Assembly: GCF_001662875.1 (NCBI RefSeq)
Contig: NZ_JPVZ01000001.1
Location: 1 to 64,000, forward strand
DNA: 64,000 nt
Reading direction: 5' to 3'
Source: Thalassospira tepidiphila MCCC 1A03514
GTDB lineage: Bacteria; Pseudomonadota; Alphaproteobacteria; Rhodospirillales; Thalassospiraceae
The notes below the pieces were generated by a model. The model had not been told where the DNA came from and made no database searches. It saw only the letters and a list, made by a program, of their open reading frames with translations. How positions within the stretch are numbered: position 1 is the stretch's first letter; each line of letters opens with the position of its first letter. Below are positions 46,261 to 56,688 of the stretch, piece after piece. The position numbers and the translations under genes were made by a program.

Positions 46261-47603
46261 TCTTTATTCTCCTGTTCAGGGTCGCCGGGCACGTCATCGC
46301 GGCCAAGCGGCTTGTCTTCAAGTTCAAACAGGCGCGACAGCAGTTTCTGGGCCTTGACCCATTCCACGGTGCCCGCACCGTCTGTTGTCGTCGCCAAATC
46401 TTTCAATGCCTGTGTCGGCGTATGCAAAAGGCGATTGATCAAAAGCCTTGTCGCCTTTTCCGCGTCCCCATGACTTTCGGCCAACGCATCTGCGCGCACC
46501 GCTTCAAACCGTTTGCGCAGATCGGCGATTGCCGGCACGGCTGCGCGCTGCGCACGATCACGCACAAAGTTATCAATTTCCGCTTCGATCAACGCCCAAG
46601 CCTGATCGGCCTTTTCTTCACGGCCGCCACGCCCTTCGGCGGCGATCTTTTCCAAATCCTCGATCCGGTAAAAGAAAACCTCGTCAATCTCGTCGACCTG
46701 CGGATCAATATCCCCCGGCACGGCCGTATCGATCATCAGAACCGGACGGAACCGGCGACGTTTGACCGCCGCCATCGCACGATCCTTGTCGATCATGTAA
46801 CGCCGCGATCCACCTGCGGTAAGAACAAGGTCGGCCTCGGCCAGAAGCCGATCCAGATCATCGATTTCCGACCAGTGGCAATCCAGCCTGCGCGCCACCA
46901 GACGCGCACGGGCTGCCAAGCGATCTGTTACCAGAATGCGTCCGATGCCCCGTTCTGCCAGCGATGCGGCGATCAGTTCCCCCATGTCGCCGGCACCCGC
47001 CAAAAGCAGGGTACAGTCACCAAGGTCACCATGCAGGTCGCGCGCAACCGATTGCGCTGCGGCAGCAATTGATACAGCCCCCTGCCCGATCCCGGTTTGA
47101 TTGCGGACCTTTTTGGCAATGGCATAGGCCGTCTGATAGACCAGTTCCAACTCACGCCCGACCAGATCATGCTTGCGCGCGATCCGATGGGCATCCTTGA
47201 CCTGACCAAATACTTCGGGCTCGCCAATCACCAGACTGTCGAGTGACGCCGCAACGGCAAACATATGGCGAAGCGCATCCCGGCCAGACCGGATGTAAAG
47301 CTCGGTCGCAAGCTGATCCCGATCCAGATCCGCCCAAAGCGACATCAGATCAATCAGGCGTTCACGCCCGCGTTCGGCCTCGGACGCCAAAAGATGCACT
47401 TCGGTGCGATTGCAGGTCGAAACGACGACCGCCTGACCCAAACGGGCCTGTTCAATGGCGGCCAAGAACTGTGGCAGACGGGCTTCTTCGATGAAAAGAC
47501 GGTCGCGGGTATCCTCGCTTGAGCGCCGATGATTGGTGCCGATCACCATCAGGCGATCCAGCGGCCAATCCCCGGCATCCTCATGCGAAATCGCGTCCGT
47601 CAC
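46257..47603 (-). CDS. hemA: Glutamyl-tRNA reductase
   Basis: First enzyme of the C5 route to 5-aminolevulinate for heme: reduces glutamyl-tRNA(Glu) with NADPH. 448 residues. The catalytic cysteine is in [13 protein letters not shown] near residue 62. Motifs [14 protein letters not shown] and [17 protein letters not shown] and the NADPH-binding [21 protein letters not shown] follow. The C-terminal dimerisation domain contains the [11 protein letters not shown] segment. The GTG start at 47603 is weakly supported by GAGAATG. It lies seven bases after hisS and overlaps prfA. Use of the C5 pathway is notable, since many alphaproteobacteria use the glycine (ALAS) route. Confidence 0.94.
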   Translation of the reverse strand: MTDAISHEDAGDWPLDRLMVIGTNHRRSSEDTRDRLFIEEARLPQFLAAIEQARLGQAVVVSTCNRTEVHLLASEAERGRERLIDLMSLWADLDRDQLATELYIRSGRDALRHMFAVAASLDSLVIGEPEVFGQVKDAHRIARKHDLVGRELELVYQTAYAIAKKVRNQTGIGQGAVSIAAAAQSVARDLHGDLGDCTLLLAGAGDMGELIAASLAERGIGRILVTDRLAARARLVARRLDCHWSEIDDLDRLLAEADLVLTAGGSRRYMIDKDRAMAAVKRRRFRPVLMIDTAVPGDIDPQVDEIDEVFFYRIEDLEKIAAEGRGGREEKADQAWALIEAEIDNFVRDRAQRAAVPAIADLRKRFEAVRADALAESHGDAEKATRLLINRLLHTPTQALKDLATTTDGAGTVEWVKAQKLLSRLFELEDKPLGRDDVPGDPEQENKE

Positions 47604-47610
47604 ACCATTC

Positions 47611-48852
47611 TCACTTTTTGCCGATCACATCAGCCAGTTGATCAAGCGCCACTTCCTGCTGCTCGCCACTGTCAAGGTCGCGCAACTGAGCCACACCCTT
47701 GGCAAGTTCATCATCCCCAAGGATGACCGCCTTGCAGGCATTGGCCTTGTCCGCACGTTTCATGCGTTTTTTCATGTTGCCGGAATAGCCAAGCTCGACC
47801 GCAACACCCGCCTCGCGCAGGGTCTGGGCAAGGGTACGACATTTGGCCTCGGCCGCGTCGCCCATCGGGATCAGCGCCACGGGGCGTGCACCCGCCGGGG
47901 CTTCGCCCACCATCAATGCCAGGCGTTCAACACCCGCGGCCCAGCCAACACCGGCCGTCTGCGGACCACCCATGGTCGAAATCAGCCCGTCATAACGGCC
48001 ACCGGCCATGACAGTACCCTGCGCACCAAGGGTGTTGGTGGTGAACTCGAAACAGGTGTGGCAGTAATAATCAAGACCACGCACAAGACGCGGGTTCAGC
48101 TCGTAATTGATGCCGATATCGCCAAGGCCCTCGGTCAAAGCCTTGAAGAATTCCTTGGAATGCTCGTTGAGGTATTCGGCAAACAGCGGCGCATTGGCCA
48201 CCAGTTCGCGATCGCCTTCGTCCTTGGAATCAAGGATCCGCAGCGGGTTCTTTTCAAGGCGCGAACGGCTGTCTTCCGACAGCTTGTCAAAATGGCCCTT
48301 GAAGTAATCAACCAGCACATCGCGATACGCCGCACGGCTTTCCGGGTCACCAAGGGTGTTAAGTTCAAGCGTGATGCTGTCCCAAAGACCAAGGGCCTTT
48401 AGGATATGCGCACCATAGCCAATCATTTCGATATCGCCCGCGACCTGTTCGACGCCAAGCAGTTCGGCACCGATCTGGTGGAACTGGCGCTGACGGCCTT
48501 TTTGCGGGCGTTCATAACGGAACATCGGGCCATAATAGCTGACCTTGACCGGTGACATCTGCTGCATGCCGTTGGAAATATAGGCACGCGCGATACCCGC
48601 CGTTCCTTCGGGACGAAGGGTAATCTGTTCGCCACCGCGATCCTCAAAGGTGTACATTTCCTTGGTGACGACGTCGGACGTGTCGCCAAGGGTGCGTGCA
48701 AACACCTCGGTAAATTCAAAGATCGGCGTGGTCATGCGATGGTAGCCATACAACTCGCCGATTTCGCGTGCGGTATTCGCGATGTAATCCTGCAGACGGT
48801 TCTGTTCCGGCAGAAGGTCGTGCGTGCCACGGACGGGTTGAAGCGATGCCAC
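47611..48852 (-). CDS. hisS: Histidine-tRNA ligase
   Basis: Class II aminoacyl-tRNA synthetase charging tRNA(His). 413 residues beginning VASLQPVRGTHDLLPEQ. Motif 2 reads MFRYERPQKGRQRQFHQIGAE. The histidine-specific loop is RGLDYYCHTCFEFTT, and the motif 3 part is GGRYDGL with AGVGWAAGVERL. The frame continues upstream to a TTG, but that part includes the ispG terminator. The GTG at 48852 has GGAG seven bases before it and is chosen. It leads into hemA. Confidence 0.95.
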   Translation of the reverse strand: MASLQPVRGTHDLLPEQNRLQDYIANTAREIGELYGYHRMTTPIFEFTEVFARTLGDTSDVVTKEMYTFEDRGGEQITLRPEGTAGIARAYISNGMQQMSPVKVSYYGPMFRYERPQKGRQRQFHQIGAELLGVEQVAGDIEMIGYGAHILKALGLWDSITLELNTLGDPESRAAYRDVLVDYFKGHFDKLSEDSRSRLEKNPLRILDSKDEGDRELVANAPLFAEYLNEHSKEFFKALTEGLGDIGINYELNPRLVRGLDYYCHTCFEFTTNTLGAQGTVMAGGRYDGLISTMGGPQTAGVGWAAGVERLALMVGEAPAGARPVALIPMGDAAEAKCRTLAQTLREAGVAVELGYSGNMKKRMKRADKANACKAVILGDDELAKGVAQLRDLDSGEQQEVALDQLADVIGKK

Positions 48853-48932
48853 TTTGGGTCTCCGATCTAACTTGAATTCCAGATATTTGCGCGAAACGTC
48901 AATCGGCGCAAACACATGCGAACATGAAAATA

Positions 48933-48957
48933 GCTTTCCGCCGGTGTGGCGGAAAGC
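48933..48957 (-). terminator. Rho-independent terminator between ispG and hisS
   Basis: GCTTTCCGCC (48933-48942) pairs with GGCGGAAAGC (48948-48957); the minus strand continues TATTTTC. It separates ispG from hisS transcripts. Confidence 0.75.
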
Positions 48958-48980
48958 CAAAAGTAGTCAATACTGCCTTG

Positions 48981-50105
48981 CTATTCCGCCGCGGTTTTCT
49001 TGGCGGCTTCTTCGGCTTCGATCTTGGCAGCACGTTCTTCGACCAGTTCGACGATATGGTCGACCATCTTTTCCGTGCTGATATTGTGATCCGGGCGGCC
49101 GGAAATATACATCTTGTGGTTCCCACCACCGCCACCGGTCAGCCCGATATCCGTTTCACGCGCTTCGCCCGGGCCATTGACGATACAGCCAATGATCGAC
49201 AGCGAAATCGGGGTCGAGATATGGGCAAGGCGCTTTTCAAGCTCTGCCACGGTCTCAACCACGTTAAAGCCCTGACGCGCGCAAGACGGGCAGGAAATGA
49301 TCTGAACCCCACGGGTGCGAAGCCCCAGCGATTTCAGGATATCAAAACCAACATGGATTTCCTCAACCGGATCGGCAGACAGCGAAACGCGCAAGGTGTC
49401 ACCAATACCCGCCCACAACAGGTTGCCCATGCCGATGGAAGACTTCACCGTGCCACCGCGCAGACCACCGGCTTCGGTGATGCCAAGATGCAGCGGATAG
49501 TCACATGCCTCGGCCAGGCCGTAATAGGCGGCAACAGCAAGGAATACGTCAGATGCCTTGACCGAGATTTTGAATTCACGGAAATCCTGATCTTCAAGAA
49601 TTTTGGCGTGGTTCAACGCACTTTCGACCATCGCCTCTGGGCATGGTTCGCCGTAACGTTCCAGCAATTCCTTCTCAAGCGACCCGGCATTCACACCAAT
49701 GCGCATCGAACAGCCATGATCCTTGGCGGCCTTTACAACTTCACGCACACGTTCGGTCGATCCGATATTGCCCGGGTTGATGCGCAGGCATGCGGCCCCT
49801 GCCTCGGCGGCCTCGATCGCGCGTTTGTAATGGAAATGGATGTCGGCCACGATCGGGACATGCACCTGTTTGATGATGTCTTTCAGGGCCGCGGTTGATT
49901 CCCGATCCGGGCAGGACACACGAACGATATCCGCACCGGCTTCTTCCAGTCGATGGATCTGCGCAACGGTCGCGTTCACATCGGTGGTCAGGGTGTTGGT
50001 CATCGACTGCACCGAGATCGGTGCATCCCCGCCAACTTCCACGTCACCGACACGGATTTTGCGGCTTTGACGGCGTTCAATATCGCGATATGGGCGGACG
50101 CTCAT
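48981..50105 (-). CDS. ispG: 4-hydroxy-3-methylbut-2-enyl diphosphate synthase IspG
   Basis: Iron-sulfur enzyme of the MEP pathway that converts cyclic MEcPP to HMBPP for isoprenoids, including the ubiquinone tail. 374 residues of the bacterial TIM-barrel type. The cluster cysteines are in [11 protein letters not shown] (about 268-272) and GCIVNGPGE (near 305). N-terminal [17 protein letters not shown] is typical. The ATG at 50105 is preferred over the TTG four codons upstream. Lies between rodZ and hisS. Confidence 0.95.
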   Translation of the reverse strand: MSVRPYRDIERRQSRKIRVGDVEVGGDAPISVQSMTNTLTTDVNATVAQIHRLEEAGADIVRVSCPDRESTAALKDIIKQVHVPIVADIHFHYKRAIEAAEAGAACLRINPGNIGSTERVREVVKAAKDHGCSMRIGVNAGSLEKELLERYGEPCPEAMVESALNHAKILEDQDFREFKISVKASDVFLAVAAYYGLAEACDYPLHLGITEAGGLRGGTVKSSIGMGNLLWAGIGDTLRVSLSADPVEEIHVGFDILKSLGLRTRGVQIISCPSCARQGFNVVETVAELEKRLAHISTPISLSIIGCIVNGPGEARETDIGLTGGGGGNHKMYISGRPDHNISTEKMVDHIVELVEERAAKIEAEEAAKKTAAE

Positions 50106-50217
50106 TTCCGGTTCCAAAATGTTTTAGATGTCTTGGGGGTGTATATAGCTTATCAAACGCGGTTTAGAAACCGTTGGCTAACAGATTTTCCGCCAGATTT
50201 CGCATAGCTGTCACGAA

Positions 50218-50243
50218 AAAGGCGACCCGTTCGGATCGCCTTT
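50218..50243 (-). terminator. Rho-independent terminator of rodZ
   Basis: AAAGGCGA (50218-50225) pairs with TCGCCTTT (50236-50243); the minus strand ends with five Ts. 40 bases after the rodZ stop. Confidence 0.78.
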
Positions 50244-50285
50244 CGCATTTTGTCTGTTTTCATCGCCCGCAGGCGTTGGCCAAAC

Positions 50286-51590
50286 CTATTGAACGGTTGG
50301 TTCTTCTGCCTGGGTCAGATCACCAACATCAAGCGAGAAGTCCGAAATCACCGCGCCATATTCCCCAACCGGCTGGGCTTCGGAACCATCAATGCTGTAG
50401 GTCAGGGCACCGGCATTGCCGACTTCAAGTTTCAAACCGTCACGATTCGGCACCATATAGGTATCACCGGCTGTCAGCATCCGGGTCAGCAGAACATTGC
50501 CATCTGCCTCGCGAATACGAACCCAGCTGGTTTCCACCGCCGAAATGGTGACACGGCTATCAACATTGACCGCGCCAAATACGCGTGCGCCACCGGCCTC
50601 GTCAACTTCGGGTGCCGCGGGAACCGATGCAACTTCCGCTGCCGGTGCAGCCGGCGTTTCTGCGGCTGGTGCCTCTGCGACTTCGGCTTCAACCGGTGCC
50701 TGTTCTGTGGTGGTTACCACTTCGTTGGCAACGGGTGCAGCTTCCTGCGCCGGGGCTTCAGCAACTTCCTCGGACACGACTGGTGCTTCTGCCGGTTCTT
50801 CGGTTGCTTCTGCGACTTCGGCTACGGGTTCAGATGCTGGTTCTGCGGCCGGGGCCTCGGAAACGGTGGTTTCTTCAACCGGTGCATCCGTGCTGCCGGC
50901 ACTTTCCGGTGCAGAGGCAACTGGTACCTCCTGATCGGCAATGACCGGTGCAGGCGTTGTTATTTCTGCCTCGGCGGCCTGTGCATCTGCGGCGTTTTCA
51001 AGATTACGCGGCGCTAAATCCTGGCTTGCCGTTGTCGAGTAGCTTGCAAGCCGCTCTGGCAACGGATCAACCAGATCGGCAATGGTTTTGCCCTGGCTCG
51101 ACAGGTAGTACCATCCGCCATAAGCACCAAGACCAAGCATAACCGCGATCAGCAATACCGCCCCACCGGGTACACGGCTTTCCTGTACGGGTTTTGGGAA
51201 GGACAGTTCACTACGCACGGCCGGCGCATTGCTTTCTGCGCGGAAGCGACGTGCGATTTCTGCACCGTCCAGTCCAAGATGTTCGGCATATGCCTTTACG
51301 AAGCCAAGGCCATAAGGACCATTCGGCAATGCCGCATAGTCGCTGCATTCAATGGCTTCGATGTAAATTTTGCGAATACGAAGCATGCGGCAAACGTCTT
51401 CGACTGTTTGCCCCAAACCAACGCGGGTCGCCTTTAAAAGGCTCCCGACCTCGGTATAACCACCGATCTGGTCTTTATGTTCGTCCATCACACTGTCATT
51501 TGCAGACGAATCCCCGGACAAAGGCCTGAAACGAAGGCGTTCTCGGGTTTCGTCATCCAAATGATCTTCCTTTCGCTTTTTGATCGCCAA
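50286..51590 (-). CDS. rodZ: RodZ-like helix-turn-helix membrane protein (DUF4115)
   Basis: Bitopic membrane protein of the RodZ family that links MreB to the elongation machinery. 434 residues. A cytoplasmic Cro/CI-like HTH lies at about 48-110 (VGSLLKATRVGLGQTVEDVCRMLRIRKIYIEAIE), a membrane helix at about 142-163, a long Ala/Pro/Glu-rich periplasmic spacer, and the C-terminal DUF4115 beta domain (about 345-425). No in-frame ATG lies before residue 35, so the start is probably the TTG at 51590 with GTGGGGG upstream; the ATG at 51488 is an alternative. It lies between ptsP and ispG. Confidence 0.85.
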   Translation of the reverse strand: MAIKKRKEDHLDDETRERLRFRPLSGDSSANDSVMDEHKDQIGGYTEVGSLLKATRVGLGQTVEDVCRMLRIRKIYIEAIECSDYAALPNGPYGLGFVKAYAEHLGLDGAEIARRFRAESNAPAVRSELSFPKPVQESRVPGGAVLLIAVMLGLGAYGGWYYLSSQGKTIADLVDPLPERLASYSTTASQDLAPRNLENAADAQAAEAEITTPAPVIADQEVPVASAPESAGSTDAPVEETTVSEAPAAEPASEPVAEVAEATEEPAEAPVVSEEVAEAPAQEAAPVANEVVTTTEQAPVEAEVAEAPAAETPAAPAAEVASVPAAPEVDEAGGARVFGAVNVDSRVTISAVETSWVRIREADGNVLLTRMLTAGDTYMVPNRDGLKLEVGNAGALTYSIDGSEAQPVGEYGAVISDFSLDVGDLTQAEEPTVQ

Positions 51591-51656
51591 CTGCGCACCC
51601 CCACGTTACGATCTAGCAATAAAACTAGCAGATATCCCCACCAAAAGCGATTGTTT

Positions 51657-53939
51657 TTAAAGTTTTACACCGTGATCTATTGCGAAAGCCTTAAGACGCG
51701 AACGCAATGATCTGGTCGGATTATCCATTATCGTCAGAATATAACTCTCGACTTCAGACTTACACATGCTTCTGACCATTTCCTTGACCGGACCAACAGA
51801 GGCAGGCGCCATCGACAAGCGTTTAATTCCCAAACCGATAAGGGCCATCGCCTCAAGCGGACGTCCCGCCATTTCACCACAGATGGTCAGGCGAACGTCC
51901 TTTTGATCGCACAGTGTCACCAACTGGCGCATGAATGCGAACACACTTGGTGACAGCGTGTCATACCGGCCCTCGATCCTTGGATTGCCGCGGTCAGCAG
52001 CAAACATGAACTGCAACAGATCATTCGTCCCAACCGAGAGGAAATCAACCCGTTGCAGCAAGGCCGGAGCCTGCCAGATCAGGGCGGGGACTTCAAGCAT
52101 TGCTCCGACTTCAACCTTGCGCGGGATAAATCCGCGTACGGCTTCACGTTTGAGCTGCTCATCAAGAACCGCCTTTGCCTGATCAAATTCAGCAACTTCG
52201 GCGATCATCGGGAACATGACATAAAGATCGCGGTCATGCCCGGCCCGGATCAGTGCACGCAACTGATGCACAAGCACCGCCGGACGATCCAGTGTAATCC
52301 GGATCGATCGCCAGCCCATCGCCGGATTCTCTTCTGTCATATCCTCCCAATAGGGCAGCAATTTGTCACCACCCACATCAAGAGTCCTGAAAACCACCGG
52401 TCGGCCTTCGGCCTGTTCGAAAATACGGTCATAAAGCCGGGTCTGATCGGTAATGTCAGGCATGGCGGATCGCACCATGAACGGAATTTCCGTCCGATAG
52501 AGGCCAATCCCGTCGGCCCCGCTTTCAATCACATGCGGAACATCAATCAAAAGCCCGGCATTCACGTTAAGTGAAATCTCCGCCCCGTCGGTCGTTTCCG
52601 CCGGAAGGTCACGCATCTGGGCATAAAGCGCCTTTCGCTCTGCCCGGGCGCGCAACGCGCCGTCAATCACTGCGCGCACGTCTTCGCTTGGCCGAACGAA
52701 CAGCTGGCTGTTATCGGAATCGACAATCAGCGGATCACCGGCCTCGACCTTATCAAGCACCCCTTTGACCCCACCCAGAACCGGGATATCAAGGGCGCGC
52801 GCAACGATTGCGACGTGCGAGGTGTGCGACCCTTCTTCAAGGGCAAGACCGCGCAGACGGGTATGATCATAATCAAGAAGTTCTGCCGGGCCGATATTGC
52901 GCGCCACCAGAATGATATCATCGGGCAGATCGCCAAAGGCCGGGGATTGATACTGCCCCGAAAGATGCTGCAGCAATCGGTTGGCCAGATCTTCAAGATC
53001 GTGCAACCGTTCGCGCAAATAGGGGTCGGTCACCTGCGCCATACGCGCGCGGGTGTCGTCATGCACCTTCTGAACCGCGGCCTCGGCCGTCAGGCCGGTA
53101 TGTACCGCCTCGGTAATGCGGTTCAGCCAGCCGGTATCCTGAGCAATCATCCGATAAGCTTCAAGGATGTCGCCCGGGTCATCGCCTTCATCCATGCCGT
53201 TGATGCCAGAAACGGCTTCCAGCATCTTATCAAGATGGTTCTGAAGACCGTGCATGGCTTCGCGCAGGCGCGTCAGTTCTTCTTCCGGGTCGTCCGAAAC
53301 CATGCGGTCGATGACGATGCGCGGCTCGTGCAATACGGCAATGCCCTTGCCGATCCCTGGTGCCAGACGCGCCCCGCCCAGACGCAGCGGCAACAACGCA
53401 ATACCGTCGGCCGGGATCAGTTCCTCGCGGCTGACAAGTTCGCCACCGGCGACCATTTCGGCCAGCACCATGGCGACGTTTTCAAGCGCTTCCTGTTCGT
53501 CCTCGGAATACAGGCGTTCGGTCCGGTTCTGCACGGCAAGCACACCGATGATACGGCCACCGCGCAGGATCGGCACACCGATCATCGAATGATAGATTTC
53601 CTCGCCGGTTTCCGGACGATAGGCAAAGTTCGGATGGCCTTGCGCGTCCTTGAGGTTAAGCGGGCGGGCATGGGCCGCAACAAAACCGACAATCCCCTCG
53701 CCCACACGAAGGCGGGTCAAGTGAACTGCTTCCTTGGACAGACCACAGGTCGCAAACAGTTCCAGCACTTCGCCCGCACGCATCACATAGACCGAGCACA
53801 CCTCCGCCACCATATCAGCAGCAATGATGGTCACAATCTGTCCGAGGCGTTCTTCAGCAGTCCCCGGTCCAGCCATGACGTCGCGCACACGCTTTAGAAG
53901 GCGTCGCGGACCTGTGACTGCGGCGGACGGAATGCTCAT
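51657..53939 (-). CDS. ptsP: Phosphoenolpyruvate-protein phosphotransferase PtsP (EI-Ntr)
   Basis: Enzyme I of the nitrogen phosphotransfer system, which takes phosphate from PEP and passes it to NPr and EIIA-Ntr for regulation. 760 residues. The N-terminal GAF domain (about 20-165) senses small metabolites. The PEP-utiliser N-domain follows, with the phosphorylated histidine in GSHTSHVAIVARALDIP (near 371), then the PEP-binding barrel with GLYRTEIPFM, FRTLDVGGDKLLPY and the catalytic cysteine in TICGEMAG near 686. The partners ptsO and ptsN are not in the window. ATG at 53939. Confidence 0.95.
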   Translation of the reverse strand: MSIPSAAVTGPRRLLKRVRDVMAGPGTAEERLGQIVTIIAADMVAEVCSVYVMRAGEVLELFATCGLSKEAVHLTRLRVGEGIVGFVAAHARPLNLKDAQGHPNFAYRPETGEEIYHSMIGVPILRGGRIIGVLAVQNRTERLYSEDEQEALENVAMVLAEMVAGGELVSREELIPADGIALLPLRLGGARLAPGIGKGIAVLHEPRIVIDRMVSDDPEEELTRLREAMHGLQNHLDKMLEAVSGINGMDEGDDPGDILEAYRMIAQDTGWLNRITEAVHTGLTAEAAVQKVHDDTRARMAQVTDPYLRERLHDLEDLANRLLQHLSGQYQSPAFGDLPDDIILVARNIGPAELLDYDHTRLRGLALEEGSHTSHVAIVARALDIPVLGGVKGVLDKVEAGDPLIVDSDNSQLFVRPSEDVRAVIDGALRARAERKALYAQMRDLPAETTDGAEISLNVNAGLLIDVPHVIESGADGIGLYRTEIPFMVRSAMPDITDQTRLYDRIFEQAEGRPVVFRTLDVGGDKLLPYWEDMTEENPAMGWRSIRITLDRPAVLVHQLRALIRAGHDRDLYVMFPMIAEVAEFDQAKAVLDEQLKREAVRGFIPRKVEVGAMLEVPALIWQAPALLQRVDFLSVGTNDLLQFMFAADRGNPRIEGRYDTLSPSVFAFMRQLVTLCDQKDVRLTICGEMAGRPLEAMALIGLGIKRLSMAPASVGPVKEMVRSMCKSEVESYILTIMDNPTRSLRSRLKAFAIDHGVKL

Positions 53940-53944
53940 TTGAC

Positions 53945-54973
53945 TTAGCTGTCTCTCTTAACCAGGGATTGAACGGCCTGTTCGACCAACTCTTCGAGGA
54001 TTTCGGAAACCGGTTGTTCTTTCTTTACCATACCAACCGACTGTCCTGCCATAACCGATCCGCTTTCGACGTCACCATCGATCACCGCACGGCGCAGGGC
54101 ACCCGCCCAGAAATGTTCAATTTCAAGCTGTGCAGCGCCTTGGTCAAGCTCGCCTGCGCGGAACTTTTCAATCACGGCACGTTGGGTGTTGCGGAATTCT
54201 TCGGTGCCCTTGTTGGCAAGCGCGCGTACCGGAATGACCGGGAAACGGTCATCAAGCTGCACGGTGGTCACCGCATCGCGCGCACTTGCGCGGATAAAGG
54301 CCTTTTTGAAGTCAGGATGCGCAATGCATTCCTCGGCACAAACAAGCCGCGTGCCGATCTGGACACCCGATGCCCCCTGCTCAAGCAAACCGGTAATCGC
54401 TTCACCGCGGCCAATCCCCCCGGCACAGAAAACAGGAATGTCGGAAACTTCCGGCAGGATTTCCTGTGCCAGAACCGTCAGCGATACCGGGCCAACATGG
54501 CCACCAGCTTCGCTGCCCTCGATCACCAGCGCATCGGCACCCGAGCGGATCAGCTTCTTGGCCAGAACCAGTGCCGGGGCAAAGCAGATAACCTTGGCAA
54601 ATTCCTTGGCCTGCTTGATCGAGTTTGATGACGGCAGGCCGCCAGCAAGAACCACATGACCAACACTGTGTTCACGGCACACTTCAATCAGCTCATTGAG
54701 CTGCGGGTGCATGGTGATCAGGTTGACGCCAAACGGCTTGCTGGTCATTTCCTTGGTGGCGGCGATTTCGGCCGACAACAGATCCGGGGTCATCGACCCG
54801 CAGGCAATCACACCAAAACCACCCGCATTGGAGACCGCCGAAACAAGGTGACGCTCTGAAACCCAGGACATGGCGCCGGCCATGATGGCGTAGTCGGTGC
54901 CAAGGAATTCCTTGCCCGATGCCCACAGGTTTTCCAGGCGCGCCCGTGCGGCGTCAATTTTCGGATCACTCAT
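53945..54973 (-). CDS. Nitronate monooxygenase-like flavoprotein
   Basis: FMN-dependent TIM-barrel enzyme of the NMO/2-nitropropane dioxygenase family. 342 residues. Motifs include PIMAGAMSWVSE-like DYAIMAGAMSWVSERHLVSAVSNAGGFGVIACG, VIEGSEAGGHVG and the phosphate-binding PVFCAGGIGRGEAITGLLEQGASGVQIGTRLV. The ATG at 54973 is preferred because AGAGAAT precedes it; the frame is open 19 codons upstream. It sits between lysC and ptsP on the same strand. An enoyl-ACP reductase FabK-like role cannot be excluded. Confidence 0.85.
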   Translation of the reverse strand: MSDPKIDAARARLENLWASGKEFLGTDYAIMAGAMSWVSERHLVSAVSNAGGFGVIACGSMTPDLLSAEIAATKEMTSKPFGVNLITMHPQLNELIEVCREHSVGHVVLAGGLPSSNSIKQAKEFAKVICFAPALVLAKKLIRSGADALVIEGSEAGGHVGPVSLTVLAQEILPEVSDIPVFCAGGIGRGEAITGLLEQGASGVQIGTRLVCAEECIAHPDFKKAFIRASARDAVTTVQLDDRFPVIPVRALANKGTEEFRNTQRAVIEKFRAGELDQGAAQLEIEHFWAGALRRAVIDGDVESGSVMAGQSVGMVKKEQPVSEILEELVEQAVQSLVKRDS

Positions 54974-55113
54974 ATTCTCTGTACCCCAAAGCAGAAAACG
55001 CAGGAGACCAGTGGTCTCCTGCCATTTCATTACAAAGGCTGAAACACACTGCTCCAGCTAGTATGTATTATTACAGGTAATTTAACAGCGGCTTAATCGC
55101 CAAACTGTTGAAC

Positions 55114-56334
55114 TTACTCGGCATCCAGACCGTATGCCGTGTGCAACGCACGAACGGCAAGTTCGGTATATTCCTCGGCGATCAGAACACTGACCTTGAT
55201 TTCCGAGGTCGAGATGACCTGAATGTTGATGCCTTTTTCCGCAAGGGTTTCAAACATCTTGCGCGCGACACCGACGTGGGAACGCATACCCACACCAATG
55301 ATCGACACCTTGGTCACATCAGAGGTGCTGAGCAGTTCCTGATAGGCGATCTTGTCTTTGTTCTTTTCGATCACCTGAAGCGCACGCTGGAATTCACCAC
55401 GCGGAACGGTAAAGGTCATGTCCGTGCTTTTGCCGTCTTCTGAGACGTTCTGCACGATCATGTCGACATTGATATTGGCATCAGCCAGCGGGCTGAAGAT
55501 TGAAGCGGCAATGCCTGGCTTGTCCGCAACTTTCACCAAGGTGATCTTGGCTTCATCACGGCTATAGGCAATTCCGCTGACGACTTCCTGTTCCACGATC
55601 TCGTCCTCGTCTACAACAAGTGTTCCTTCTGCATCACTAAAGGTAGAACGGACCTGCACCCGCACGCGATGGTTCATTGCCATCTCGACTGAACGGGTTT
55701 GCAGAACCTTTGCACCAAGGGATGCGAGTTCCAGCATTTCTTCGTAGGTAATCTTTTCGATCTTGCGCGCCTTGGGCACAATGCGCGGATCGGTGGTGTA
55801 AACACCATCGACATCGGTATAGATGTCGCAACGATCAGCATTGAGTGCCGCGGCAAGGGCGACCGCCGACGTATCCGAACCGCCACGCCCAAGGGTGGTG
55901 ATACGGTTGTCGGGTGCGATCCCCTGGAAACCGGCCACGCAAACGACTTCGCCGCCATTCATGCGCTTATCAAGCTCGGTGGTGTCGATTTCCTTGATGC
56001 GGGCCTTGGCATGTGCGCCGTCGGTCTTGATCGGGATCTGCCAGCCAAGCCAGGAACGTGCAGGCACATCCATGCTTTGCAGCGCCATTGCCAGCAAACC
56101 GACAGTCACCTGTTCGCCCGACGATACGATCACGTCATATTCACGTGCATCATACATCGGCGAAACTTCCTGCGCCCAGCCAACCAGTTCGTTGGTCTTG
56201 CCCGACATGGCGGACACGACAACAGCAACCTGATTGCCGGCATCGACCTCGGATTTCACCCGGCGCGCGACATTCTTGATTTTCTCGACATCGGCGACCG
56301 AAGTGCCGCCAAATTTCATGACAATACGGGCCAT
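55114..56334 (-). CDS. lysC: Aspartate kinase
   Basis: Phosphorylates aspartate at the entry to lysine, threonine, methionine and diaminopimelate synthesis. 406 residues: the kinase domain begins IVMKFGGTSVADVEKI, with GFQGIAPDNRITTLGRGGSDTSAVALAAAL near 140-175. Two ACT domains (about 265-405) provide feedback control, with VADKPGIAASIFSPLADANINVDMIVQNVSEDG. It is a stand-alone monofunctional enzyme. In many alphaproteobacteria it is next to ubiG; here an unrelated gene separates them. Confidence 0.96.
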   Translation of the reverse strand: MARIVMKFGGTSVADVEKIKNVARRVKSEVDAGNQVAVVVSAMSGKTNELVGWAQEVSPMYDAREYDVIVSSGEQVTVGLLAMALQSMDVPARSWLGWQIPIKTDGAHAKARIKEIDTTELDKRMNGGEVVCVAGFQGIAPDNRITTLGRGGSDTSAVALAAALNADRCDIYTDVDGVYTTDPRIVPKARKIEKITYEEMLELASLGAKVLQTRSVEMAMNHRVRVQVRSTFSDAEGTLVVDEDEIVEQEVVSGIAYSRDEAKITLVKVADKPGIAASIFSPLADANINVDMIVQNVSEDGKSTDMTFTVPRGEFQRALQVIEKNKDKIAYQELLSTSDVTKVSIIGVGMRSHVGVARKMFETLAEKGINIQVISTSEIKVSVLIAEEYTELAVRALHTAYGLDAE

Positions 56335-56688
56335 GAAGTATCCCCGCTATGCTCGCCGTCCATCGGCTGTCCGAACGTGACGGCATGTGATCCGGTCTCA
56401 GCTCAGGATAGCATGCCGCACTCACAGCGCTTTCCCTGATCCAAGCGGCGTTATCAATACTGCCATAATTCACATGAAACAAGCTTCAAGGATGCCGACC
56501 ACTACTCGAAGGGCACTTTTTTTCAATGGGGAAGATTCAACTCCACGAATGCCACTAAGTCAGAGCCCATCATAACCACGAGCACGACATTTCAATCACG
56601 CTTCTTCAGAATCAGTCTTCTCTCAACCGGAGGACAAATCCTGCTTCACGTTGCACGCTATAAAGCGGTCGGCGATCCTATTATGCAC
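56335..56688. other. Intergenic, left edge of an AT-richer segment
   Basis: 354 bases between lysC and the orphan membrane gene. No gene, terminator or clear promoter is seen. Base composition turns AT-richer from about 56440 onward. Confidence 0.5.
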
